Positions 11,463 to 22,822 of a stretch of 64,000 nucleotides of DNA are shown here, in pieces. The notes below the pieces were generated by a model, which did no database searches, had not been told where the DNA came from, and was given only the letters and a program-made list of their open reading frames with translations. The first letter of the stretch is position 1; every line of letters begins with the position of its first letter. This stretch comes from Lycorma delicatula (lineage: Eukaryota > Arthropoda > Insecta > Hemiptera > Fulgoridae): NCBI RefSeq assembly GCF_047948215.1, contig NC_134458.1, forward strand, positions 143,302,536-143,366,535, written 5' to 3'. A program made the translations under genes and the position numbers.

Positions 11463-12577
11463 TTTTACTTTCCCATCTAGATAGCGCTATAGCAGAGCTA
11501 TAGCTCTAAAAGAGAAAGTATTGGAATCGGTCCAGTTTAGGTATCTGCGGTTTTATCCGGATAATGACGTTTAACCTAAAGAACCCAAAAAACCGATGGA
11601 AATTATCCGGATGTTAATGTTTGTATATACAAATGTGTGTTCGGTGTTGGCCTCTAAATCACCTCATATATCCAGAACTACTGGACCGATTTTGGCCAAA
11701 TTTGGTCAGATAACTTCTATGTATGGGGCATTGACACCATTAAATTTTTCACTTAGAACATTAAGGGGGTGAGGCTATAGAGCAAGGTCACCCTCACTAT
11801 TTCGAGATTTCGATTAATTAAGGTGATATTTTTCTTTGGCACAATCGTTAGCAATTAAAATAATAACAATGTTTGCAAAGAAAAATTTTCAAAATCGCAC
11901 GCCCATCCCCAAAAATGCTCTAAATAATGGCTAAGTGGGCATACTGCGTCAGTAATACTTCCTGTCAGCACAAGGAGCGCTAATGTCATAGTCCGCCATC
12001 TTGGAATTTCCCTTTTTCTTGTAGGAAACTCCCTTTTCCCTTGTTCTCTTGGAACGGGAAATTAGAAATTCCATAAGGTTGCCGACCAAGTTATTTTTTT
12101 TACACATTAAGTATTAATTATTTATTTAATTTAATTTTGTTAATATTTCAAAGGTTGGTAGCACTGATGTACAGCTGTTGTAGTCGTCTGCTGTTTTTTG
12201 ACGTCACAGGTTGGCGGTAGTATTAAATAAATGTTTAATATTTAAAGTGTAAAAATGTAACTATGACTGGCTGGGTCTCGAATTCGATCGCCCGGTCGAC
12301 TCGGTACCTGGTTCGTTACGCCTCGCGGCTACACCAGTCTGCCGACCATACACGCGAAATTTGTTCTCTGTAAGTTGTGAAATTACATTTGTTTAGTTAG
12401 TGCCGACTGTCGCCGCTGGCACCGCCTCACTCGCGCGAATTAAATACGGTATGCGCGCGCGCTTTATTTAGAATCATTGAATTAAATAAACGAAAAAAAT
12501 ATTATATTTAAATAAAACGATAAATATTTTTAATTAAGTTGGGTGTGTATGTGTGTGTAAGCCGTGCATAAGAAACA
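11463..12577 (+). mobile_element. Composite repeat R-T, copy 1 (empty site for the pogo-like insertion)
   Basis: A 1.1-kb non-coding repeat with a second copy at 46654-49507. It opens with TTTTACTTTCCC and an imperfect terminal hairpin (arms around TCTAGA...TCTAAAAGAGAAA). It then has a block on a TGGACCGATTTTGGCC theme, a tRNA-like module read on the minus strand (12265-12345), and a GC-rich end with CGCGCGCGC, finishing in GTGTGTAAGCCGTGCAT.AGAAAC. It contains about 250 bp (roughly 11935-12185) missing from copy 2. At 12390-12394 it has the uninterrupted GAAATTACATT where copy 2 carries a transposon. No coding capacity; a non-autonomous element of unknown class. Confidence 0.75.
12262..12345 (-). 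repeat. tRNA-like module inside repeat R-T
   Basis: Read on the minus strand: a box A-like TAGCCGCGAGGCG about 35 nt before a box B-like GATCGAATTCG, followed by ACCCAGCCAGTC. Copy 2 (47190-47272) keeps the same two boxes (TTGCCGCGAGGC, GGGTTCCAGACC). Resembles a degenerated tRNA-derived SINE head; no cloverleaf with full acceptor stem was found. Confidence 0.45.
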
Positions 12578-14199
12578 ACCCACAATTGTAGGACTTTTTC
12601 TTTTTTTAGGACAATTGTAGGAAAGTCTTATGATCATGTTAGGTTTCTCTCTACTGTTAAGGTGTTATGTGTAATCAATTTTTTTGCTAAAGAAAGGGAT
12701 ACATCAATTTTTGTTTCACTTTTCTGATACAATCTATAAAAAAAACAATATGTGTTTCATGTATTTCTCTAACTGTAATGATGTTATCTAAAAGTTAGAA
12801 ATCGGGGTAAATAGTGTTAAATTAAATTAATAACCGAGTTAGACATTATCTCATTTTCAGTGGAATTGGGAGGTTTATATGATGCATACAGTATATTCAG
12901 CTTAGGTTTAGAAAAATAAGAGCTGATGAGAATCCACTTTATTCCTCAGATTACAAAGGAAATTAGGCTTAAGATATTTCTTATTTTTAATCATAATGTT
13001 ATTTTCGATAGGGATGTGGATCTCATATCAGAACACCTTCTATCTTTCAAAATATTAGCACTCATTTGATTGAATACCAGAATAGAAAATAAAACAATAT
13101 TTGTTTGTATATTGAAATTTTATTTTAAATTTAGAAATTACATCCTGATTAACCTCTTTTTATTCTGTATTTACTGTAATACTGGTTTTTATTGTTCGAT
13201 ATTTTCATAAATAGGGCAAAAACATTTAGGTATTGATAATATATTTTCAAATTCTTGCGATAAATTGACGTTTAAAAATTACATACTGATGTATTATATG
13301 TTACTCGTAGATATGACACATACATTTCGAGTAACAGCTCTAAAATGTATAAACAATCCAGTATTATTATAATAACGTAGTAAAGTTAATTTAGTTTTAT
13401 GTATGTAGACATTCGACGAACTTGTCTATGTTCGTTAGTCAATATAAAAACCATATATTAATATAAAACCTTTGATAAAACATGAAAAAATGTAGTTCCT
13501 GTTTGTTTAAAAGCTAGATGAATCGTTACAATGTATCTATTTATTCTGTCTAGTAGAACAGCGTTCTATATTTGGAACCGAGATGTACATAACGTTTCCT
13601 AGTGTGCTTATCAATAGTAAATCATGGAAAAAAGACCACAGATCGACGTAGAGCTTGCCAGTGGAAAAAAACGTTGTTTGGTGAAGTGGACAGTGGGGTT
13701 CACTAGATAAGTGACGTTTCCAGGAAGGCTGTTTTAGACCTCTTGTTTTTTTTTTTAACGAAATGACATGTTGCGCTATACTCTATTAATTATAAATTTA
13801 ATGTTTTATCACCATACATATAGTAAGTAGCATTATTAGTGAACTTAAATTACTGCTATTGTAAATTAATAAATTATTTAAAAAATTTTTTTTAAAATTT
13901 TAAACCTTTTCCAAGTATTTAGGATTACTTATTTATTTCAAACAACGTAAGTAGGCGTAATGATAGTAAAAATTATTCTAGGTATAACAGTTATTGGAAA
14001 AAAAATGTTAATAAAATCAGCAATTTCTATAAATGAAATGGATTGGTGGAATTGTACTAATTGAATTTTAGAATAAAGTAGACAGATTGGTTGGTAGATT
14101 TTCCAGTTAACTGAGATCGTTATAATTAACTGGATTTATTAATTTCATGCCGGTAATTTAGTAGGTTTACACTCTCTTAATCTGTTTAATATTATATAT
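12578..14199. other. AT-rich spacer
   Basis: No gene seen. The least AT-rich part (13560-13740) contains a short open stretch starting at an ATG at 13624 that closes after about 30 codons; no motif. Otherwise homopolymer-rich. Confidence 0.4.
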
Positions 14200-14968
14200 A
14201 TATTCTTCTTTTTTTTTTCTTTTCTTTTTTCTTCTTTCGTTACGGCTGCCTAAGCACCACGTAACAATCTCATTTTTTTCTCCTTTGTTGTTTCCTTATC
14301 TTCCAGTTCTCTTTCATCATTTCGCTGTGCGTTTTTTTTCTTTCCTCGAACCACTTTGTTTCAGATCCCTTATCATTCCTACGTTAGAATCCTTCTATTT
14401 TTCGTACGTTCCTACGTAAAACATCTTTTTCTGTTATTTCATCTTGTTTTATATTGTTTCATTCTAGATATTTTTTTGATTTCTTGGATCCAGTCTGTTG
14501 TTAACCTCTTTTCCCAAGGTACTTGATAATCTGTTTCGTTAACCTGTTATTCATTTTATGTGTGTGCCCAAAGAAAATAAATCTTTTTTTAATTGTTTCC
14601 GAAATTTTTCTACGTTTTTATTTACCTTATCATTTCTTTTTCTTTTCCAACCTTCATTGGTATTTTGTGGTCTCAATGTTTTCTTAATAATTATTCTATC
14701 TAACAATTCTAATTTATAATTAAGTAATAAGCATTGATAAGCACATAAACATTCTGTTTTAATTAAAATGTTATAAATTGTTATTATATATTTTTTGGAA
14801 AACTTTTTATGTTATAGATACTCATGAGACCATGTGCTTTTTGCATTCTATGAATCCTATTTTCTGTGGCGGATTTCTCTAATCCATTTTTCTGGATTGT
14901 CTCTCTTAGATATTTAAATTTTTTGACGGCTTCTAAGTGACTGATATTTGTGAACAAAAATATTTGCC
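14200..14968 (-). pseudogene. RT C-terminal region of non-LTR family K, copy 1
   Basis: Minus strand, several frames: VKKFKYLRETIQKNG, then RIHRMQKAHGL and SIYN, then IKTECLCAYQCLLLN, LRPQNTNEGWKRK, and MNNRLTKQII followed by W.QEIKK, ending near 14264 after THSEMMKENWK. This order is the end of a widespread insect endonuclease-reverse transcriptase: the K-P-E-C-L-Y-A-x-x-C-L block (here KTECLCAYQCL), a GP.KT..GW block and a RLT.QIF...W block. The catalytic RT motifs are absent. The 3' UTR contains ACGTGGTGCTTAGGCAGCCGTAACG and ends in a purine-rich tail at 14200-14238. Relatives are at 15780-16480 and 38630-39430. Clade (RTE or CR1-like) not decided. Confidence 0.75.
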
Positions 14969-15779
14969 TACTCTTTTAATGGTGGACATGAATTTAGTTT
15001 TTTTTTTTACAGAAAAAACTAAATTCTCGTTTAATCAAATTAAACATAATTATGTATACTTTTTTAATGTAGTAGATGAGTAACATGATGTTATGTAGAA
15101 ATCAGAATTTTAAGCCATATAATTGTTGTAGAATTATAATATTATATTATATATTTTATTATAAAACAAAAAAAAAATGTTATTTTTCTATCTGAAGGAA
15201 AGGTTTATATAACGTTTTATTATAACGAACTAAAACTATTCAAATTGGTAGCAAAAACTTCATTTTAAAGTCTTTTCATCAGATTATTTTTGTTAAATCA
15301 TTTTTTTTTATTATTGCTTCTTATTTAACGTATTTACTTTATAATTTACATATATATTTATTTTTTTTTATTAGTGTCTGCTGAAGATAACTGTTGAACA
15401 ACCGGAACAACAGTAAGATTTATAGAATTTTACAGGAATTTCTTGTTTTTAATCTTATTCCATAACCTTTGGCATATCTCTTATTTTTATCTTTTTCTTG
15501 TTGATTACAATTTACTGATTAAATAATTAAAAAATACTGACGAATTATGGGATGTATTGAAATATATAAATAGCAATATTAGTTTCCGTTAGGAAAAAAG
15601 GCGAAGAAAATTATAGGTATAAAAATATACAAAGATTTGTTTTATGTTCATGCATGACTTGAGAATTTTGTAAACAGATAACATTTTTTCGTTAAGATAC
15701 AATTAGTAAACAGATCATGGTACTTTATAATTATTATATACATATATAATTTATATATTATTACATATATATATATATA
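14969..15779. other. AT-rich spacer
   Basis: No gene seen; includes short (TA)n at 15759-15778. Confidence 0.5.
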
Positions 15780-16480
15780 ACTAAACGAATAAGATATAGA
15801 AGCAAATAAGGTAAGGATTATCAAAGTGCGGAAAACCTATTCCTTGACAAAGAGTGTACACACCAAAAAACTAATACGTAGGATAGGTAAGATTCGGAAT
15901 TACACCACTATAAAATGACCTGTCCTGTGTGATGCAGAATGCATAATCCTAAATCAGAAGTAGCAAAATTAGCAGGAGAAGGATATGAAGTTTGATACTT
16001 GGACTAAGGAAAACGGATGATGTTTGGGAAGCAGAAAAACATTCTTTGTTTTTCTGTTTAGTCTTAGGAACCACCGTAATTTATTACTTCAGTGAATGAA
16101 TGAGGATGATAGAATGAATGAATGAAGTGTGTCGACCATTTCTGAGATGTGTGGTTAATTGAAAATCCAACCGTCAAAGAACACCGGTATCCACAATCTA
16201 GTATTTAAATCTATAAAGAAGCGGAAAAACAATAAACTATACTTCAAGACAAAATAGACTCATAAAAGCCATACGGAATCAAAAAACTAGCTTTATAGAA
16301 ATTTAAGAAGAATGAGCCGTAACTGAATAATCAAGTGGATGTTTTACAAATATAATGGAGTTAAAACTAACTTCAAGTGGTTCAAACACATCAAAGACGG
16401 GTATAAAACAGACTTTAATAAAATAGTCTTAGATATAAAACAGACTTTTCTTTCTTAAAAAAGAAAGAAAGCAAGGCCCC
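15780..16480 (+). pseudogene. Non-LTR family K relic, copy 2, interrupted by a SINE
   Basis: Left part (15780-16037): RIGKIRNYTTIK, then VLCDAECIILNQK, then in another frame LILGLRKTDDVWEAE. These match the KIRHY...KP..LYA.ECL.LN and GP.KTDD.W blocks of family K. Right part (16217-16480): RRMSRN, IIKWMFYKYNGVKTNFKWFKHIKD, which matches the RM..NRLTKQIF....KT...WF block that follows in this family. Between them lies a SINE A copy (16038-16216). Stops and frame changes are frequent. The element is on the plus strand, unlike copy 1 at 14.2 kb. Confidence 0.65.
16038..16216 (-). mobile_element. SINE family A, copy 1
   Basis: Shares with three other copies the wording CGACCATTTCTGAGATGTG, GGTTAATTGAAA.TCCAACC, ACACCGGTATCCAC and AATCTAGTATTTAAATC. 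The tail side is a GAATGAAT-type short tandem repeat (16089-16130). It splits family K copy 2, so it inserted after that element. The tRNA-like head seen in the 18.1-kb copy is missing: this copy is truncated at the head. Confidence 0.75.
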
Positions 16481-16559
16481 CCAAGAATAGGATATCGAAC
16501 AGACATTAACTATTAAACGTAGTCCTATAGTGACCGACATTGATTTAAAAAAAAAGAAT

Positions 16560-17165
16560 TGTCTGGAAAACTAGAACAAGTCGATCATTAAGTAAGTATA
16601 CCTTGGCCAACGAATGCTAACTGAAGATGATACAATCGAAAAAATTGAACGATTTAAGCTTACATTGTAGGCATTTGGGAGACTTAACAGCGTTTTCAAG
16701 AACAAACTCTCCTTTTGCCTTAAAAAAGTTTTCAAACAATGCATCCGGCCAGTACTTAACCTATGGAAGTGTAACATTGACAGTAACCGTTCAATCACAT
16801 AAGAAGCTGCTGGTGGCACAAATAAATATAGAACGATGTTTGCTTGGATTTACCAGACGGGATAGGAGGACCATAAACTGTATCAGGGAACAGACGAAAG
16901 TGCATGATATCATCATGAAAGTTAATGAATTAAATAGTCAATGGGCAGGACCATGTAGCAAGAAGAACTAACGGCAGATGGACTAAATTAGCATTTGAAT
17001 GGATACCACTAGATGTAACGCTCACAAAAAACAAAAGGCTCTTGAATTGATGATATCAAGTACATTGGACCAAATTGGCAGAAGGTCGCACAAGACCGTC
17101 TTAGTTGGAAACACGTTAAGAGGTCTTCAATCCTGCAGTGGATAGGTAACGGCTGAATTGATGAT
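16560..17165 (+). pseudogene. C-terminal part of a second endonuclease-RT retrotransposon family
   Basis: Plus strand: VYLGQRMLTEDD (near 16597), AFGRLNSVFKNKLSFCLKK, then KQCIRPVLTYG in the next frame, LLGFTRRDRRTINCIREQTKVHDI, WAGPCSK, and across a frame change RTNGRWTKLAFEWIP. This order (YLGQ, R-P-V-L-T-Y-G, M-L-G-x-T-R-R-D-R, R-E-Q-T-K-V-x-D-I, W-A-G-H, R-W-T) is the region after the RT domain in a common insect endonuclease-RT family distinct from family K. At least two frameshifts; no catalytic motifs. It directly follows the family K relic. Confidence 0.75.
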
Positions 17166-18084
17166 GATGATTATATATATAAAACTGTTTACTATTTGTA
17201 AAAGAAAAATTACTTGAAAAAAATGTTTTAAGTACAATTAAATCGTCTGTAATCTCAAAGTAATTTTACACAAGCCCTTCTCTTTGTAACTAATTTAAAG
17301 TTTATTATATTACACTTTGTTATATCTCTAGGATAAAAACCCACCTTTTGTGTATAATTTTTTTTCTATAAACTCCTTTTGTTTGAGGTTTATTGAAAAT
17401 ATACTTAAATAATTGAAATTGAATAAATTTTCTGTTTTTTTATGTTTGTTTTGAAAAAAGTTCATGTTTAAAACATTTTTGTTATTTTAATGTATGTATT
17501 TTAGTCTGTTTTATCTGAATTATATATGATTTAATCCTCAGTTTCAGTAATAATAGAAGTTAAAAAGAACAAAATATTAATAGCAAATAAAATTTTATAA
17601 GATTCTTTTTACATGTATTTTCCAATTATACATTCAATTTTTTTTCTTTGTTTAAAGCAAAAGCACTTTCCAATGATAATAAAAATTATAAATTTTACAA
17701 ACCAGTACCTTTAACCAAAATAGTTATCACAAAAAATGAATCATAAGAATTTTCAATTGAGGCTAAAAAGTTGTAGAAAATTTTAAGTTCTTAAAATCAA
17801 TATTATTATTTCGGAGTCGTTTGATTGAAAATTTTAATGTATTTTAACATATCTATATCTCAAAAAAGCCAAATCTGATAAGATTCGTATTAGAAAAAGG
17901 GAAAAAGTTAAATTTACAAAACGACCTCTGTTGAACATCGATAAACATCTAAAACAAGCGTATGAAATATGTATTATTACGATAATTATCCTACTAATTT
18001 TGAATACTACGTTTATTTAATTTATTTAATTGTTATTGTCTTAATCCGTACGTTGCAATCTGTTCAATTAGTAAACAATAAGCA
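17166..18084. other. AT-rich spacer
   Basis: No gene or repeat border seen; A/T homopolymers throughout. Confidence 0.5.
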
Positions 18085-18346
18085 ATCTACCCCCATAGCC
18101 CAGTGAGATGATGTTATGTAAATGAGGTGTAGCCTTGAACAGACTCAGGCCGACCATTCCTGACACGTGTGGTTAATTGAACCCCAACCACCAAAGTACA
18201 TCGGTATCCACTGTCTAGTATTCAAATTTGTACAAAAAAAGTTAGTTAACTTTTACTAGGATTTGAACCTCAGAACCTTTGAATTCGAAAATCAGCTGTT
18301 AAACAACTGATTTGCGACGACGAGTTACTAGACCGGTGGGCTTATG
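18085..18346 (-). mobile_element. SINE family A, copy 2, with tRNA-like head
   Basis: The fullest copy, about 260 bp. Read on the minus strand it starts CCACCGGTCTAGTAACTCG, continues through a box B-perfect GGTTCAAATCC (18245-18260 region) and then TAGTAAAAGTTAACTAAC. The family body follows (ACTAGACAGTGGATACCG, GTGGTTGGGGTTCAATTAA, GGAATGGTCGGCCTGAG), ending near ACTGGGCTATGG. A tRNA-derived SINE, transcribed by RNA polymerase III if active. Confidence 0.75.
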
Positions 18347-19784
18347 TTTATAATTTTTGTTTTTTAATATTACTATATAAGTAAATATGATAATGTAAAA
18401 TTTTTATTTTGGTGTAGTCAACCAATATCCAATTCTTTGGGTCAGAACTTATTTTACTAATATATTATCTAAAAATGAACATTTAGATTACAGTACTATT
18501 TTTTTTTGCATTAATTTTATTTAAATTAGAATCGACAAAAAAAGGAATAAAGTAAAATTCTGCGTGAAATTTTCATTCGAAAAAAAAAAATCAGGAATAA
18601 AGTAAGAGACTACGCGAGATAATTTTTATTAAATTTGTAGGGACTATAATCTTTAAACTTAAAAAAAAAAATTAGGGTATTTTTATTTTTCTCAGTTTAT
18701 TTTTAAATAATTTGCAAAATAATCATATTTTGTATTGTAATATAAATGGAGAAGATTTAAGTTACATTTATTTTTGTTAGATTATTTTGATTTGGTCGCA
18801 GAAGTTGTTAACTACAGTTATTGCATACGAATTGAGTTATAATTTCGAAAATATAATGATATATTTTTCTTGTAATGAAGTAAGGTAGGTTAACTGGTTC
18901 CAGAAAAAAAAAAATTAAGGGAATATATTAGCAGAAAAGATTTAGTGGGTATACTACTGTTATAGTAGTTAGCATAATAAAATAAAGATAGTTGCTTACT
19001 TGGACCATTATGATATGATACAGAAAACTTTCATTGTTTGTTGTTTTCTTTTTTATTACGAGTATGCTATTTTGCAGACTTTCGTAACGTTTGTGACAAT
19101 CTACGCCGTTGATTTTATACATATAAGTAAACATTCTTTTGTATATAGCAAACGAAATGGTTCACAATTTTTAAGTTGTTTTTCATTTCATTTTTGTTTA
19201 TATTTGCACTAATAAAATCTAAGATCATGCGTGGAAGAAAAAAAACTTAATGGAGAAAAAACTTTGAAACTTAATAACTAGGCTTAAGTAATTTGGCATA
19301 AACGAAAGTATGTGTAAGTTTAGGTATATAAAAAAAATTGTGGTGATACTATGATGTGAAAAAAAAATGAATAAATTTTTATATTACTCGAAATTTTTAC
19401 TACATTTACGCTCATAAATTGAATGCAGTAAACGTATTTTTATTTTTCCTCTGTTTATCAAATTTTCCGTCTTTAGAAATTAAAAAGACGTTTAACTTTT
19501 TATCTCTACAAAAAAGTATTAAAAAAAACATGTAAATATTTATGTATACCAAGTGATATTAAAGAGCCAACACTAAACTAGATTGAAATGCTTTCTTCTG
19601 TTTATCCCCACCATTTGGAAATTTTGAAGAGAAACATTTTTTTTATAGTGCGTTAGGAAAGTTGCTGTGCACCGGAATTATGGAATTGTAATAACGAAAC
19701 TTTCTTAATTATTAATTTATTATTTTTTTTCATTTTTTATAAAAACGGATATTAAAATAATTGGAATATTTTATAAAAGTTGTT
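18347..19784. other. AT-rich spacer
   Basis: No gene seen. Overlapping short ORFs at 18928-19212 on both strands have no motif. Confidence 0.5.
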
Positions 19785-20262
19785 GAAAATGACCTCCTGC
19801 AATATCAGTTAAACAATGTACACGTTTCAGTTTGTTTTCAAACCTGCTGATCTACTGGGATGTCCATATGTATGCCGTTATTGCGGGTTTTTTTTCGTTA
19901 ATCGTGCGTGGTCTGTTGCGATACACTGCTTGTTTCTCTGCCTCCTATAGGTAGTAATGTGAGTTATGTAATAATTAGAGTTATTACATAATTAGTAATT
20001 ATGTAATAATATAGGTAGTAATGTGAGTTAAATCAGGCGATCGTGAAATCCACATACCTCTCAAAATGATTCGTTCACCAAAAGCATTTCGTAAAAACGT
20101 CATTGACCTGTTAACTGTTTGCGCTGTGGCGCCATCACAAGCGCCATGTTGGAACCAACCGTGATTGATTTTCACTTCTGTTAACCGACTGATGAATTTT
20201 GTTAAAATAGTACAGTAACTATCATTTTTAACTGTATCTTCAAAAAATATTAGAACCAAAAT
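19785..20262 (-). pseudogene. Tc1/mariner-superfamily (DDE_3-type) transposase fragment
   Basis: Minus strand, from 20259: FFEDTVKNDSY, then WFQHGACDGATAQT (the W-F-Q-Q-D-G-A-T-x-H-T block holding a catalytic Asp), SMTFLRNAFGERIILRG and SRSPDLTHITT. The usual sequence is R-S-P-D-L-T-P-x-D-x-F-L-W-G; it breaks off because a 64-bp segment is duplicated (19947-20030). Beyond the break the frame resumes with a VYRN-like block and ends near GGHFQQLL at about 19790. The N-terminal DNA-binding half and terminal inverted repeats were not found. Transposases of this group cut and paste at TA dinucleotides. Confidence 0.75.
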
Positions 20263-20937
20263 ATACAGAGATGCACAGAAATATTTCCTTGCATAAACAG
20301 CCGGTTTTTACATCAACTTTGTTGGTATAAACTATAGTCCGTAGAAATTTAAGAAGAAGAGATACGATCTAATCAATCGGGTAGTTACACTCTTTAATCT
20401 ATCGCGAAAATGCGTGATCCTCAAATATATTACGTAAATCTAGTCTTCAAAAGTTAATCCTTGAAGTAATACTTCTAAAGCTTGGAAGATGTCGGTAATA
20501 GCTAAAAGACGTTTATAGTTGCATAAATTAAATTATGCTTAAATTTTTACTCTACTGGCATCCTAGTTCTAGAACTATTCTGCAAGATGGAAAGTATGGA
20601 AAAAATCAAAAAACGGCATATAAATTTTTTGTATTTCTTGTCTATCACGATCCAGGGACACCAAAAAGCAAAAAAAAAAGTGAGGGGTAATATTCGTACG
20701 TACGTAATTACATACATTCGTATGTACGTATATACTTGTGCCGGGATGTTTAATGCTTAACAAATTTTGACTAGATTAACTGATTTTGATGAAATTTTCT
20801 AAAGATAATCGTGTATGTGGGGTAACTTGTTAGTAAAAGTTTGGGGTTAATATTTCCAAGGGATGGGGTAGATAGTTTCTTTGGAGTCAGCATTCTAAAA
20901 ATTTTGCAAAATAATGCCACTTTATGTTAAGCTCTTC
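20263..20937. other. Spacer with traces of an unclassified repeat
   Basis: No gene. The part from 20695 (ACGTACGTAATTAC...GTATGTACGTA) through 20880 (TGATTTTGATGAAATTTTC, then GTGGGG...GGGATGGGG) has the wording of widespread insect non-autonomous repeats. No second copy in the window lets me define it. Confidence 0.35.
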
Positions 20938-21152
20938 TTTTTTTTCTATTTACCCTTCGGAACCAGCATAAGGTATTACTTCAGAGGATGATATATATGA
21001 ATGTAAATGAAGTGTAGTCTTGTACAGTCTCAGGTCGACCATTTCTGAGATATACGGTTAATTGAAATCCAACCACCAAATAACACCAGTATCCACGATC
21101 TAGTATTCAAATCCGTATAAAATTTACTGCCTTTACTAGGATTTGAGTTTTA
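20938..21152 (-). mobile_element. SINE family A, copy 3
   Basis: Same body as the 18.1-kb copy: GTCGACCATTTCTGAGATAT, GGTTAATTGAAATCCAACC and CCACGATCTAGTATTCAAATC, then TTTACTAGGATTTGAG, which is the start of the box B region. The head beyond it is lost. Confidence 0.8.
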
Positions 21153-21230
21153 CGTTACTTTATGTTTTATTTATTATTACTTTATATTTCGAAGCGTAGG
21201 AGTCGATTGAAGTTTAAAAATATAATTTTT

Positions 21231-21601
21231 TAATTTTTCAAAATTTTCCTTTTGTTTGTTTAAACTTTTAATAATAATATTACAATAAAATTTCATCATA
21301 ATTCACCTGTCACTCCCTAAAAAATAAATCTTAAGTAACTTTTTATTGATTATACATTTTTCAATGGAATTTTTTTAGTTAGTTCCATTTAACATACTAG
21401 AGATAGAAAAATAAAAAATAAATTTCTTGGAAGGGAATGGGAGAAGAAAAAATAAGAAAGACCAATTTTTTTTAATTTTCAAAACGTTTGTGGTCTATTT
21501 AAACATATAATGATAATTTTACAATAAAAATTCAACATAAAACACCCCCCACCACTAAAAAAATCGTAGGTAACTTTTTTCATGTATAATTATTTTTCCA
21601 C
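21231..21601 (+). repeat. Diverged tandem duplication (two units, 242 bp apart)
   Basis: Units 21231-21366 and 21473-21601 align throughout: TTTTCAAAA, TTTAAACTT/TTTAAACAT, ATTACAATAAAATTTCATCATAA/TTTACAATAAAAATTCAACATAA, CAC..CTCCCTAAAAAAT/CACC.CCACTAAAAAAAT, GTAACTTTTT. Similarity is moderate, so the duplication is old, or two members of one repeat landed side by side. Confidence 0.6.
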
Positions 21602-22723
21602 TATATAAAAGTAAATATCCAATGCCAGGAAGTTATTAAAACTTTGTTGTCGACTTTTTTTAAAAAGATTTGTGAGCAAAATTAATATAATTGAGGTGTG
21701 ATTTCTTCCATTTTTTAAATATATTTTTAATTTAAATTTATTTATTTATTTTATTACTCGTAATTACTACAATGTTAAAAAGCGTTCATTTTTTAAAACC
21801 TGCTTATTATATTATTATATCAATGGTTTCATTAATTTATAAATTTCTTTTTTGATGAAATATAAAATATTTTCAAGTCGACGGTAAAGTGAAATCGTAT
21901 ATAAATGAAAAATCGTATCGTCTTAGTATTCATCAGTGGCAATATAAAACAACTAGACATTCATAATCTGGCGTAATATTGAGTAAACAGTTAAGTGGTA
22001 CAGCTACTGAACTGTATGCATAATATGGGAGGATTTGGGAGTTAAATTATTATTTCATATGCTAAAATTGTTTTAAACAACTGACATTGATATATATTAC
22101 ATAACTTTTTGTCACGTTTGCTTCATTCCTGCTACGTAAATTAGTTTCTCTAATATTAGTATAATATTTAATTAAAATAATGAATCAAAGATTACAGTAT
22201 TCAGATTACCCTAAATCTAAATAAATTATAAAATTACTAACCAAATTATCATTTATTTATTTTTATATTATTTTACTATGAGTAATGTTTGAATAAACAA
22301 CTTATAATTTCGTAATTTTTGAACATTATTAATTTATTTTAAAAATAAATTCACCGTTTATTATCGTGTAATTAAGTATCTCTTTTCTATTTTTCATCAA
22401 AAGTTAATTTATCGATGTTATAGAAGAATTAAATTCAGCAGATTATTAGTTGGGTTATTTATTTAAATGGGTGCAGTAAAAAAAAGGTGTGGTAATTTTT
22501 GAATATAGCGCAAACTTTTGTAGGCTTTAAGTCATTCCGAATTCTTTTTAATCAATGAAGGAGATTTTTAATTTTATTTTTGAATGTAGAATATCTACTG
22601 AAATAAATAAGGTGTTACATCAAACAAAAATAACGACATAGAAGTGAATATCTTTTCAATATACTTCATAAAATTATTGTTTCGCAAAAATAATTATAAA
22701 TAAAAATGATGTTTTTTTGGATA
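21602..22723. other. AT-rich spacer
   Basis: No gene or classified repeat seen. Confidence 0.5.
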
Positions 22724-22822
22724 CTAGATCCTGGATACCGGTGTTCTTTGGTGGTTGGAGTTCAATTAACATTCGTCTCAGGAATGGTCTGTCTGAGTCT
22801 GTCCAAGACTACACATTTACAC
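22724..22822 (+). mobile_element. SINE family A, copy 4 (opposite orientation)
   Basis: Reads GATACTAGATCCTGGATACC, then GGTGTTCTTTGGTGGTTGGAG, TTCAATTAAC, CTCAGGAATGGTCTGTCTGAG and CAAGACTACAC, the reverse complement of the other three copies. Both ends are truncated. Just downstream, 22849-22872 holds a hairpin of GCATAGAT / ATCTATGC. Confidence 0.75.

Noticed and set aside
13624..13716. Short ATG-initiated frame in a less AT-rich patch, considered as a possible host exon.
   Set aside because: About 30 codons only, no clear splice context and no recognisable motif.
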